DNA from: DXYV01 sp045543215
GTDB taxonomy: Bacteria > Bacillota > Clostridia > Oscillospirales > Oscillospiraceae
Reading direction: 5' to 3'
DNA: 8,035 bases
Assembly (NCBI GenBank): GCA_045543215.1
Contig: JAZQMD010000129.1
Location: 1-8,035, forward strand
The notes below the pieces were generated by a model, which saw nothing but the letters and a program-made list of their open reading frames with translations, was not told the origin of the DNA and searched no databases. Positions 1 to 6,411 of the stretch are shown in pieces. Numbering within the stretch: the stretch's first letter is position 1; the number at the start of each line of letters is the position of its first letter. The translations under genes were made by a program, and so were the position numbers.

Positions 1-54
1 CATGATACGGATAAGCTATTAGACATTTTATAAATAAAACAGGAGAAATTGAAA

Positions 55-97
55 AAACCGCCGATGCATATCGGTTTTCGATATGCACCGGCGGTTT
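55..97 (-). terminator. Rho-independent terminator of the chemoreceptor gene
   Basis: A 19-bp stem (55-73 paired with 79-97) encloses a 5-base loop. Read on the minus strand it is followed directly by a run of six T (52-57 on the complement, partly inside the stem base). The only non-Watson-Crick position (64/88) is A·C on the plus strand but a T·G wobble on the minus strand, which supports minus-strand use. It begins 21 bases past the stop codon of the chemoreceptor gene. The remaining bases, 1-54, show nothing I can assign. Confidence 0.9.
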
Positions 98-118
98 AAA
101 AAAAGATAAAAAGATCGT

Positions 119-1795
119 TTAAATGGCCTTGTTAGCCTCAAAGAGCTGGAAGGTGCCAATAAGCTGTTTAAGTAGCACGGCCTGGCCAGAAAGCTCCTCG
201 CTGGTAGCGGCAGACTCTTCGCTGGTGGCGGAGTTAGTTTGGACCACGGAGGATATTTGTTCAATTCCAGTGTTGATATGGAAGATGGCTTGGGTCTGCT
301 CTTGGGTGGCCTTGCCGATCTTTGTAATGATGGAGGCGGTTTCGTTGGCGCCGTCCACAACCTCCACCAGTGCGTCTGCCGTATCCTGAGCTAGGCGTAC
401 CCCCGAGCTAATGGCCTGGACAGAAGCTTCGATGAGCACTGTAGTGCTCTTGGCGGCCTCGGCAGACTTAGCGGCCAAGCTGCGCACCTCATCTGCCACC
501 ACAGCAAATCCCTTACCGGCGGTACCTGCCCGGGCGGCCTCCACCGCAGCGTTGAGGGCCAGGACGTTTGTTTGAAAGGCAATATCCTCAATGGTCTTAA
601 TGATGTTTCCAATCTCTTTGGATTTTGCGTCAATCTCCCGCATGGATGCCATCAGACGTTGCATCTGCTCATTGCTGGAGGCGACGGCGGCAGAAGTCTC
701 TTCTGCCATGCCACTGGCCTTGCTGGCATTTTCAGCATTAAGTTGGACTTGGCGGGAAACCTCGGCTACGGTGGCGGCCAGCTGCTGTACCGAACTGGCT
801 TGTTCCGTGGCTCCTTGGGCCAGAGCCTGAGCGCCGCTGGACACCTGCTCAGAGCCGTTTGAAACCTGGGCAGCTGAAATATCAATTTGGGCCAGGGCTT
901 CAGTCAGGTCGGACAGCATCTTGCCAATGGAGTCTTCAATAGGCTTAAAGTCCCCGATAAAGGGTTGGCTGGGCCTGATGTTTAAATTCCGATTAGACAT
1001 TTCTCCCATGGTTCGGGCAATATCGTCTATGTATTTTTTAATTTCAGCAACAGAGGTGTTTAGAGAGTCTCCCATGTGTTGCATTTCGAGATTGTTGCAG
1101 TTTGTGGAGAAGTCTAGGGCGAGTTGACCTTTGGCCAAGCGCTCGCTCTCCTGCTTAATGTGGAGAATCGGTTTAACAATCTCTCTCTGGATAAAGAAAT
1201 AGATAGCAGTCAGCATGGTGAACAGGACAAAGAATTGGAGTACCACCATGATAAGCTGGATATTAATTGCTTGCTGTTGTACCCGCTGGCCGGCGTTGAT
1301 GGTGGTGTCAATTGCGGCAATGTGATTGCTCATAGTATTGACCAGTTCATCCACAGTTGGGTGAATTTCCTGAAGGTAGAGCATCCTCTTGCTTTCTGTC
1401 TGCGTCTGAGCCAGGATGATCTGGGCATCCTCATGAATTTTGTTGTGCAGGGGCTCAATTTCCTGAAGAAAGGTATCCCATTGAGGGTTATTTTGAATTT
1501 TATCACTGTAAATAAATTTTCCAAAGTTGCACTCAGTGGGATCAGTGCTGCCCGTAAACTCCAGATGGTAGTTAATGGAGTTATTCAGCATAGCCTCCCA
1601 TTTATAATGATCCACCACTGCCTGCTGAAGCGACAGCTTTGCTTCAATGTCAAGGGCTACCTGAGTTTGGGTATCCCTTACATTTTCAGAACTAAACCAA
1701 AAAAACGTACCTACGACGAGTAGAACTAGGGTAATAAGCCCAAAGCGAATCACGATCTTGGTCTTAATCGATGTGTTGTTTTTTGTTCGGGCCAT
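119..1795 (-). CDS. Methyl-accepting chemotaxis protein with extracytoplasmic CZB-like sensor domain
   Basis: This is a membrane chemoreceptor that would signal to the CheA/CheW kinase complex. The ATG at 1804 (561 aa) overlaps the Shine-Dalgarno site, so I chose the ATG at 1795 (558 aa, MARTKNN), 8 bases after AAAGGA. In 558-residue numbering, TM1 is about 15-35, the extracytoplasmic sensor about 36-180, and TM2 about 181-203. A HAMP domain follows at about 204-256 (conserved Pro209), then a second HAMP-like segment around 265-300 (GDFKPIEDSIGKML). The signalling coiled coil runs to about 545, with the conserved hairpin tip at about 395-440 (EIGNIIKTIEDIAFQTNVLA through GKGFAVVADEVRSLA). The sensor contains DHYKW, CNFGKF and PLHNKIH, placing His63, Cys89, His117 and His121 at spacings close to those of CZB zinc-binding domains. 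That assignment is by motif only; the ligand is unknown. It appears monocistronic, with its own promoter and terminator. No C-terminal CheR-tethering pentapeptide is visible. Confidence 0.95.
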   Translation of the reverse strand: MARTKNNTSIKTKIVIRFGLITLVLLVVGTFFWFSSENVRDTQTQVALDIEAKLSLQQAVVDHYKWEAMLNNSINYHLEFTGSTDPTECNFGKFIYSDKIQNNPQWDTFLQEIEPLHNKIHEDAQIILAQTQTESKRMLYLQEIHPTVDELVNTMSNHIAAIDTTINAGQRVQQQAINIQLIMVVLQFFVLFTMLTAIYFFIQREIVKPILHIKQESERLAKGQLALDFSTNCNNLEMQHMGDSLNTSVAEIKKYIDDIARTMGEMSNRNLNIRPSQPFIGDFKPIEDSIGKMLSDLTEALAQIDISAAQVSNGSEQVSSGAQALAQGATEQASSVQQLAATVAEVSRQVQLNAENASKASGMAEETSAAVASSNEQMQRLMASMREIDAKSKEIGNIIKTIEDIAFQTNVLALNAAVEAARAGTAGKGFAVVADEVRSLAAKSAEAAKSTTVLIEASVQAISSGVRLAQDTADALVEVVDGANETASIITKIGKATQEQTQAIFHINTGIEQISSVVQTNSATSEESAATSEELSGQAVLLKQLIGTFQLFEANKAI

Positions 1796-1800
1796 AGATA

Positions 1801-1810
1801 CCATCCTTTC
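1801..1810 (-). promoter_or_regulatory. Ribosome binding site that decides the chemoreceptor start
   Basis: The minus strand reads GAAAGGATGG here. The upstream in-frame ATG lies inside this site, with AAAGG abutting it, and so cannot use it. The ATG at 1795 is 8 bases after AAAGGA, which is good spacing. Confidence 0.75.
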
Positions 1811-1889
1811 AATTTTATTTGTGAGGCCTGGCTTGTTCTCTCCGTCCCTCAGTCCATGGGGCTTTCCAGTGGCGGTACGGCTTTTCTGG

Positions 1890-1906
1890 TTCCCGTTCAG
1901 CGGGAA
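1890..1906 (-). promoter_or_regulatory. Leader hairpin upstream of the chemoreceptor gene
   Basis: A perfect 6-bp stem (TTCCCG / CGGGAA) with a 5-base loop lies in the predicted 5' leader, about 95 bases before the start codon. On the minus strand the T-run precedes it rather than following it, so it is not a terminator in that orientation. Its role is unknown. Confidence 0.4.
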
Positions 1907-1935
1907 AAAACAAAAATATTGTATTTTCTTCTATT

Positions 1936-1965
1936 ATTTTAACATATTGCATTAACATTGGGCAA
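1936..1965 (-). promoter_or_regulatory. Candidate sigma-A promoter of the chemoreceptor gene
   Basis: The minus strand has a TTGCCC -35-like box (1960-1965), an 18-base spacer and a TAAAAT -10 box (1936-1941) preceded by an extended -10 TG. It would give a leader of about 130 bases. No sigma-D (flagellar) promoter is convincing upstream of this gene. Confidence 0.5.
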
Positions 1966-2052
1966 CAGGACAATATTGTAATATTCCCTCCTGTTTAATA
2001 TGCTTTTAGCTGAGGATCTGTCGAAAATGTATTGTCAAAAGATTTTACAGAA

Positions 2053-2098
2053 TTTATCAAGGAGTGGCACTGCTTCCGCTGCACCACTCCTTGATAAA
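2053..2098. terminator. 15-bp perfect stem-loop, possible terminator of the argS operon
   Basis: TTTATCAAGGAGTGG (2053-2067) is repeated in inverted form at 2084-2098 around a 16-base loop. On the minus strand the loop can fold further, closing on a GGAA tetraloop with one A·A mismatch and two G·T wobbles; on the plus strand this inner stem is worse. That favours minus-strand RNA, 95 bases downstream of the methyltransferase-like gene. The T-tract after the stem is weak on the minus strand. On the plus strand a TTTTT lies 6 bases after the stem, but no plus-strand gene precedes it. Terminator is therefore a tentative call. Confidence 0.5.
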
Positions 2099-2192
2099 AC
2101 AAAATTTTTCTATACAAAAAGTATTTTTCATTCCTCTCATAACTTATAGTAGCTGGTTCTGTTCGGTTATCTATGATGTTGGGGTAATCATT

Positions 2193-2981
2193 TTAAAGAA
2201 CCACAAGACCATACTTCCGGCTCATTTCAGTCAAGAAATTGGACGGCAAATCTCCCGTGCCATCGAAAAAGGCCCGACCTTGGTAGAGGCGCAATCCTCC
2301 CTCCAGTAGTTCAGGCACGTCAGACCACAGGCACAAGGCATCTCGCACAGCGTACTGGTGTTGTGCAAAGATATCCAAATCATCAGGCTCCAAAATGGCG
2401 ATTTTCAGGGCGCCCACTGGCTCATCCTCGGCTCGTAGAATGTCCTCCAGCAGGTTAGGCGAGCATTTAATGGTTTCCCCCACGTCCACATCGGGGGTAA
2501 TAAAACGCGCCTCCATCCCACCTGCGCAGGGGATCACATCGGGATCGTGAGAGGACGCCTTATAATGGAGGGGAAAGCACGACTTGCCTTCCATTCGGAA
2601 CAAGGGAAGGCAGGCATATGGAGCCAAGCGATCCAGCTGCTTTGTCGTATTTCCCTTGCAGCACAGGCCGAATGCCTGGGCACCCATGCCTTCCATAACA
2701 ATGAGGGCAGCCAGCACGTCCAGCCCGGATGGAGTCTTTCCCTCATCGTCACAGAGAAAAGCTGCGGCATAGGGCAGGCCCAATTCCCCAGCGGCCAAGG
2801 CACAGGCCCGGGCGGCGGACAGATTGGATACTTCCATTAAGAGTACCCCGTCCCAGCCCTCCGCTTCTATGGCGGTACGATAGGCCGCTACCAGTTGGTC
2901 GAAGGGGGTCTCTCCAAAGGGGGGGATATCCATTTCCAGTGGCTTTAATATAAAGGGGTGTAACGCAATGGGCGAATCCAT
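2193..2981 (-). CDS. Homocysteine S-methyltransferase-like protein, N-terminally short, with pterin-domain-like tail
   Basis: Residues about 26-132 resemble the later half of the homocysteine S-methyltransferase barrel of MetH/MmuM: a DGVLLMEVSNLSAAR segment (44-58) matches the usual D-LL-ET---L-EAR region, CDDEGKTPSGLD (77-88) matches the T-DE-GRT--G-D region, and GLCC (105-108) sits where the zinc-ligand GxNC motif lies. The first strands of the barrel (GAMGT, ETNTF) are missing, and so is the C-terminal GGCC zinc motif. Residues about 212-262 (SDVPELLEGGLRLYQG to the terminal YGLVVL) recall the start of the MetH pterin-binding domain, which then stops. The frame can open at a TTG at 3002, but the ATG at 2981 follows GGGAAGGA by 11 bases and is preferred (262 aa). 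It is the last gene of the DUF1934-argS unit, 60 bases past argS. It may be a genuine small family, a regulatory or carrier form, or a decayed metH remnant; the uninterrupted frame argues against recent decay. Catalysis is doubtful without the paired cysteines. Confidence 0.7.
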   Translation of the reverse strand: MDSPIALHPFILKPLEMDIPPFGETPFDQLVAAYRTAIEAEGWDGVLLMEVSNLSAARACALAAGELGLPYAAAFLCDDEGKTPSGLDVLAALIVMEGMGAQAFGLCCKGNTTKQLDRLAPYACLPLFRMEGKSCFPLHYKASSHDPDVIPCAGGMEARFITPDVDVGETIKCSPNLLEDILRAEDEPVGALKIAILEPDDLDIFAQHQYAVRDALCLWSDVPELLEGGLRLYQGRAFFDGTGDLPSNFLTEMSRKYGLVVL

Positions 2982-2992
2982 AGTACGCTTAG

Positions 2993-3000
2993 TCCTTCCC
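2993..3000 (-). promoter_or_regulatory. Ribosome binding site of the methyltransferase-like gene
   Basis: The minus strand reads GGGAAGGA, 11 bases before the ATG at 2981. The alternative TTG at 3002 overlaps this site and has no purine-rich site of its own upstream, so the ATG is favoured. The spacing is on the long side. Confidence 0.5.
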
Positions 3001-3041
3001 AAAAATAAACTTGCTGTCGGTGACAGTTTGCGTGGGTTGCG

Positions 3042-4790
3042 TTACATACGGCTGGGGGCGCTCACACCCAGCAGATTTAGTCCATTTGCAATGACTGCGC
3101 GAACGGTGTCAGCCAGTTTGAGACGAGCATCGGCCAAGGCGGCCTCCTCCCCCTTGATGCGGCAGGCGTTGTAAAAACGGTGGAAATCCCCCGCCAGGGC
3201 AGTAACGTATCGGTTAATGCGGGAAGGATCATAGTCTCGAGCGGCTAGCCGGATTTCCTCCGGATACTGAGCCAGAGTTTTGAGAAGGGCCTTCTCTTCT
3301 TCCGTAGTCAGCAGGGAGATATCCACCTCTGCCGCCGGGCGCACCAGGCAACCCTCAGCAGCAAGGTTGGCGGTCAGAGAGCAAATGCGGGCATGGGCGT
3401 ACTGCACATAATATACCGGATTTTCGGAGTCCTGGCGCACGGCCAGATCCAAGTCAAAATCCAAGGCACTGGTAGATACCCGGTTGTTGAAGAAATAACG
3501 GGCGGCATCTACACTGATTTCATCTAGCAGATCATGAAGGGCGATGGCCTTGCCCGAACGCTTTGACATACGAACCGGCTTGCCGTCCTGGAGGAGGTTG
3601 ACCAGCTGCATGAGCACAATGGACAGTCGGTCCGATCCGTTGAGTCCCAATCCATCCAGGGCGGCCTGAAGGCGGGCCACGTGACCGTGGTGGTCAGCGC
3701 CCCAAATGTTGATGACTTTGTCAAAGCCCCGCGCTTCAAATTTATTGCGGTGGTATGCAATATCGGCAGCAAAATAGGTATAAAACCCGTTAGCCCGACG
3801 GAGTACATCATCCTTTAGATCCAGCTTGTCTGTCTGCTCCCGGGTTTTACCCTCTCGAACGTACTTTTCCTTGAGCAACTCGGTGGTGTTAAGCCAAAGA
3901 GCACCATCCCGTTCATAGGTCCAGCCTTTTTGGGTTAGCAGCGCCACTGTCTCGGCCACATAGCCTGAGTGGTGGAGTTCAGATTCAAAAAACCACTGGT
4001 CGTACTCGATGCCATAGCGGCGCAGATCTTCTTTCATCTTGGGTACGTTGACGGACAGGCCGTATCGACTCATTTCTTCCAACCAGACATCTTCTGGCTG
4101 ATTCTGGTAAGCATCGCCGTGGAGGGCATAAAAGCCTTGGGCCAGCTCTTTGATATCATCTCCATGGTAGCCCTCCTCAGGGAAGGGGTAGCCTTCCTCT
4201 CCCAGGATGAGCTGCATATAGCGGGCATGGATGGACTGGGCAAATTTGTGAACCTGATTGCCCGCATCGTTGACGTAAAACTCACGCCAGGAGGCATAGC
4301 CAGCCCGACGGAGTACCCCAGCCAAGGTATCCCCCAGCACCCCTCCCCGGGCATTGCCCATATGCATGGGGCCGGTGGGGTTTGCAGAGACAAACTCCAC
4401 CATCACTTTTTTCCCCTTACCCTCGTCCACGCTACCGTAATCCGCACCCTCGGCTTCCACCGTGTTGATTACGGCGGCATACCACTTAGGAGAGAGAAAA
4501 AAATTCAGGAAACCGGGGCCGGCAATCTCTGCCCGCTGAAAGTAGGTTCCATCCAGCTCCAGATGCTCCAGGATAAGCTGAGCAATAGCGCGGGGATTAC
4601 TTTTCAGGGCCTTGGCCCCTGCCATAGCAAAGGAACTTGCAATATCGCCGTTGTGAGAGTCCTTGGGAATCTCTACGCTGCCGCGAATTTCCTGTCCGGC
4701 CGGAAGAAGCCCCTCGGCAGCAGTCCTTTCATAGGCGGACTGGGTAAGGGCGGCGGCCTGATCCTTGATTTCCTGAATCAAATTTATCAT
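3042..4790 (-). CDS. argS: Arginine--tRNA ligase (class Ia)
   Basis: This cytoplasmic enzyme charges tRNA-Arg with arginine using ATP and needs bound tRNA for amino acid activation. The 582-residue length fits bacterial ArgS. An N-terminal additional (Add-1) domain covers about 1-110. The catalytic core holds the HIGH-type motif as HMGN (143-146, within SANPTGPMHMGNARGG) and the KMSKS-type motif as MSKR (408-411); both are normal departures for ArgS. The DALR anticodon-binding helical domain starts near 455 (NPVYYVQYAHAR) and ends with the family-typical NGLNLLGV. The start is supported by AGAGG 8 bases upstream of the ATG at 4790. It lies 87 bases downstream of the DUF1934 gene with no promoter of its own that I can see, and is followed by the methyltransferase-like gene after 60 bases, so the three are probably co-transcribed. 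Confidence 0.98.
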   Translation of the reverse strand: MINLIQEIKDQAAALTQSAYERTAAEGLLPAGQEIRGSVEIPKDSHNGDIASSFAMAGAKALKSNPRAIAQLILEHLELDGTYFQRAEIAGPGFLNFFLSPKWYAAVINTVEAEGADYGSVDEGKGKKVMVEFVSANPTGPMHMGNARGGVLGDTLAGVLRRAGYASWREFYVNDAGNQVHKFAQSIHARYMQLILGEEGYPFPEEGYHGDDIKELAQGFYALHGDAYQNQPEDVWLEEMSRYGLSVNVPKMKEDLRRYGIEYDQWFFESELHHSGYVAETVALLTQKGWTYERDGALWLNTTELLKEKYVREGKTREQTDKLDLKDDVLRRANGFYTYFAADIAYHRNKFEARGFDKVINIWGADHHGHVARLQAALDGLGLNGSDRLSIVLMQLVNLLQDGKPVRMSKRSGKAIALHDLLDEISVDAARYFFNNRVSTSALDFDLDLAVRQDSENPVYYVQYAHARICSLTANLAAEGCLVRPAAEVDISLLTTEEEKALLKTLAQYPEEIRLAARDYDPSRINRYVTALAGDFHRFYNACRIKGEEAALADARLKLADTVRAVIANGLNLLGVSAPSRM

Positions 4791-4823
4791 TGGCAGTACC
4801 TCTTAATTTCATGATTGTCACTC

Positions 4824-4873
4824 ACAGGTGGCAAGGGGGGTGTGTCCGAAGACGGACGAGGCGAATTACCTGT
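4824..4873 (-). promoter_or_regulatory. Stem-loop in the DUF1934-argS intergenic spacer
   Basis: A short hairpin, GTCCG/CGGAC with a 4-base loop (4844-4857), lies inside an outer 6-bp pairing of ACAGGT with ACCTGT (4868-4873 with 4824-4829). No T-run follows it on the minus strand, so it is not an intrinsic terminator. I see no T-box features. It could set the relative expression or stability of the two parts of the operon mRNA. Confidence 0.35.
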
Positions 4874-4877
4874 AATC

Positions 4878-5318
4878 TTATTGCTTTAATTTCGGTGGTT
4901 TACTGATATGAATCTGGAATAAATTCTGTCCAGTAACAGCGTGATCCACCTCGATGGCATAATCGATCTCAATATCTCCCCCGGCGGGGTTCAAGTTGGC
5001 CCGCATACGTCTGGTGTTGACTCCTACGGACAAAGCGCCATAGGGGGTTTCATACATGGAGAAGTGGCGGCGCCCCTCCTCAAAGACCATCATGGAATTG
5101 ACCTCACCCTCCCGGGTGAGAGTAACCTGGTTGTCACGGATGTGGAACACTGTCTGGGTACCCTCCAGGCCGGTGAGCTCACTTTCCTGATAAGACAGGG
5201 TATATCCCCCATCTGTATCCCGCTCCAGTGTACCGGCAGTGACCAGTTCCATGGTGTCCGGCTCCTGCCCATCAAAGAGCTGTCTGCCTTTGATGGATAT
5301 GATAACATTCTCACTCAT
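4878..5318 (-). CDS. DUF1934 family protein (YwiB-like beta-barrel)
   Basis: The protein matches the DUF1934 family of small cytoplasmic calycin-like beta-barrels, typified by B. subtilis YwiB, whose gene also neighbours argS. The function is unknown. Supporting features, seen by eye, are an N-terminal strand (NVIISIKGRQ), the alternating strands of a closed barrel (GGYTLSYQESELTGLEGTQT, QVTLTREGEVNSMMVFEEG), the family-typical ETPYGALSVGV centre, and a C-terminal IDYAIEVD strand. An ATG at 5330 would give 150 residues, but it overlaps the Shine-Dalgarno site (TGAGGT). The ATG at 5318, 5 bases after that site, gives 146 residues (MSENVII), which is close to the family's usual size. There is no signal peptide or membrane segment. 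It is the first gene of the operon driven by the promoter at 5376-5404. Any role linked to translation is only guilt by association with argS. Confidence 0.88.
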   Translation of the reverse strand: MSENVIISIKGRQLFDGQEPDTMELVTAGTLERDTDGGYTLSYQESELTGLEGTQTVFHIRDNQVTLTREGEVNSMMVFEEGRRHFSMYETPYGALSVGVNTRRMRANLNPAGGDIEIDYAIEVDHAVTGQNLFQIHISKPPKLKQ

Positions 5319-5323
5319 GGGAT

Positions 5324-5329
5324 ACCTCA
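5324..5329 (-). promoter_or_regulatory. Ribosome binding site that decides the DUF1934 start
   Basis: The minus strand reads TGAGGT, 5 bases before the ATG at 5318. The upstream in-frame ATG at 5330 shares bases with the site and is therefore unlikely to be used. Confidence 0.7.
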
Positions 5330-5375
5330 TTAAAATATGTTCAATTAACTTTTCAAGCCCTGGTCGGGCCGGTAC

Positions 5376-5404
5376 ATTATATAGAATCTAAGCGGACGCG
5401 TCAA
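5376..5404 (-). promoter_or_regulatory. Strong sigma-A promoter of the DUF1934-argS operon
   Basis: TTGACG (5399-5404), a 17-base spacer and a perfect TATAAT (5376-5381) read on the minus strand, about 55 bases before the DUF1934 start. The -35 box lies 1 base beyond the murI stop codon. No terminator separates murI from this promoter, so murI transcripts may also run into the operon. Confidence 0.88.
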
Positions 5405-5405
5405 G

Positions 5406-6227
5406 TCACACTTCAACAGCAGCAATATCTACCTGCTCTACCTTATGCCTTACATCTTCTCCAAGGAAAATGGAGGCCAGTCTGCTGAAGTCCCCAGTGT
5501 CATCGCTAACAAAGTAACGCCGTCTCCCCGGCCCGGCTTGGCTGTTGAGACAGTCCAACTCCTCCAGCCGCTTTGCCACCCATCGGGCGCATTGTGCCCC
5601 AACATCTATCAACGTTACCCTCGGGCCCATACAGACGCTGATGACTTCCTTGAGTAGGGGATAGTGTGTGCAGCCAAGGATAAGGGTGTCTACTCCCGTC
5701 TCTTTCAAAGGAGTCAAATATTCTGTTACCACTGTTTCTACCACGATATCCCCCGTTTTGTACCGCCCGTTCTCTACAAGGGGAACAAAAAGGGGACAGG
5801 CCAGGGCGGTAACTTCGGCCCCTGGGCACAGGGGGATAATGGTGCGCTCGTAAGCACCGCTACGGATGGACGCCTGGGTACCGATTAGGCCAATCTTCCT
5901 GCTGCGGGTAACTGCCGCCGCCGCCCGGCAGGCGGAGCCGACCACTCCGAAGATAGGAATATTGTTTTCCCGACGCAGAGTCTCCAGGGCTGTGGTAGAA
6001 ACCGTGCCGCAGGCAATGACAATGGCTTTGGGATTGTATTGCCGCAGGAAGGCCATATCCTGACGGGCATATTTAATAATAGTGTCCCGGGAGCGGCCGC
6101 CATAGGGCACACGTCCGGTGTCCCCAAAATAAATTAGATCTTCCCGGGGCAACAGGGCCGATAGCTCCCGTAGGGCGGTTAGCCCGCCCAAGCCAGAGTC
6201 AAACACCCCAATGGGCCTTGTATCCAT
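5406..6227 (-). CDS. murI: Glutamate racemase
   Basis: This cofactor-independent enzyme interconverts L- and D-glutamate in the cytoplasm and supplies D-Glu to MurD for peptidoglycan. At 273 residues it is of normal length. The aspartate/glutamate racemase fold is shown by the N-terminal IGVFDSGLGGLT with Asp10, YFGDTGRVPYGGRS (33-46), the first catalytic cysteine Cys73 in IACGTVST, and the second, Cys186, in LILGCTHYPLL with His188. The first cysteine motif has Gly where most family members have Asn (ACNT); the two catalytic cysteines are intact, so activity is expected. The ATG at 6227 follows purine-rich sequence (AAAGGCGGGTGGG). It has its own upstream promoter (6299-6327), is divergent from smpB, and ends next to the promoter of the DUF1934-argS operon. 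Confidence 0.97.
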   Translation of the reverse strand: MDTRPIGVFDSGLGGLTALRELSALLPREDLIYFGDTGRVPYGGRSRDTIIKYARQDMAFLRQYNPKAIVIACGTVSTTALETLRRENNIPIFGVVGSACRAAAAVTRSRKIGLIGTQASIRSGAYERTIIPLCPGAEVTALACPLFVPLVENGRYKTGDIVVETVVTEYLTPLKETGVDTLILGCTHYPLLKEVISVCMGPRVTLIDVGAQCARWVAKRLEELDCLNSQAGPGRRRYFVSDDTGDFSRLASIFLGEDVRHKVEQVDIAAVEV

Positions 6228-6296
6228 GCGCCCACCCGCCTTTCTATTTGGGTTTCGCCCAGACTACCTCAAAGCAGTCCAGCATTTTATATCAAG

Positions 6297-6310
6297 CTAT
6301 CATATGATAG
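6297..6310. promoter_or_regulatory. 14-bp perfect palindrome over the murI -10 box, possible operator
   Basis: CTATCATATGATAG is a perfect palindrome and contains the whole candidate -10 hexamer of the murI promoter. A dimeric regulator bound there would block RNA polymerase. One such palindrome has an appreciable chance of occurring at random in 8 kb, so its position is the main argument. Confidence 0.35.
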
Positions 6311-6327
6311 TCAGACGGTAAAAACAA
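6299..6327 (-). promoter_or_regulatory. Candidate sigma-A promoter of murI
   Basis: TTGTTT (6322-6327), a 17-base spacer and TATGAT (6299-6304) read on the minus strand and would give a leader of about 65 bases. AT-rich sequence with two direct copies of TTTATAAAAT (6332-6341 and 6363-6372) lies just upstream and could act as an UP-like element. Confidence 0.6.
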
Positions 6328-6411
6328 GTGGTTTATAAAATGTTTTTCCTTCCCCAAATAAATTTATAAAATACCATTTTTATAATTTCTTGGAAAGCGA
6401 CCGTTTTCTAC

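Larger units (their letters stand above)
1805..2192. other. 388-base intergenic region between two minus-strand genes
   Basis: No convincing gene lies here. From the chemoreceptor outward it holds a GC-rich leader (about 1820-1905) with short complementary segments, an AT-rich stretch carrying the likely chemoreceptor promoter (1936-1965), a perfect TTGACA at about 2032-2037 on the minus strand that lacks a matching -10 box, and a 15-bp perfect inverted repeat (2053-2098). Positions 2099-2192 are AT-rich and show nothing else I can assign. Confidence 0.6.

Noticed and set aside
1124..1723. Open frame of 199 codons on the plus strand, antisense to the chemoreceptor sensor region
   Set aside because: There is no ribosome site or family signature, and the opposite strand encodes a clear chemoreceptor.
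1870..1890. GCCGTACC resembling a sigma-D (flagellar) -10 box before the chemoreceptor
   Set aside because: There is no TAAA -35 element at the required distance, and the last four bases of the -10 differ from consensus.
1820..1905. GGGAA, CCGCCACTG and CAAGCCAGG in the order seen in cobalamin riboswitches (minus strand)
   Set aside because: The spacing is far too short, the GGTG-AAA-TCC stem and the full B12-box partner are absent, and a chemoreceptor is not a usual target.
2959..3047. Inverted copies of TTGCGTTAC around the argS / methyltransferase-like junction
   Set aside because: The arms are about 70 bases apart and both lie within or at the edge of coding sequence; most likely chance.
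3969..4814. Open frame of 281 codons on the plus strand, antisense to argS
   Set aside because: It lies across argS and its start region, whose protein is unmistakable, and the antisense translation shows no recognisable domain. Long antisense frames are expected opposite genes with this codon bias.
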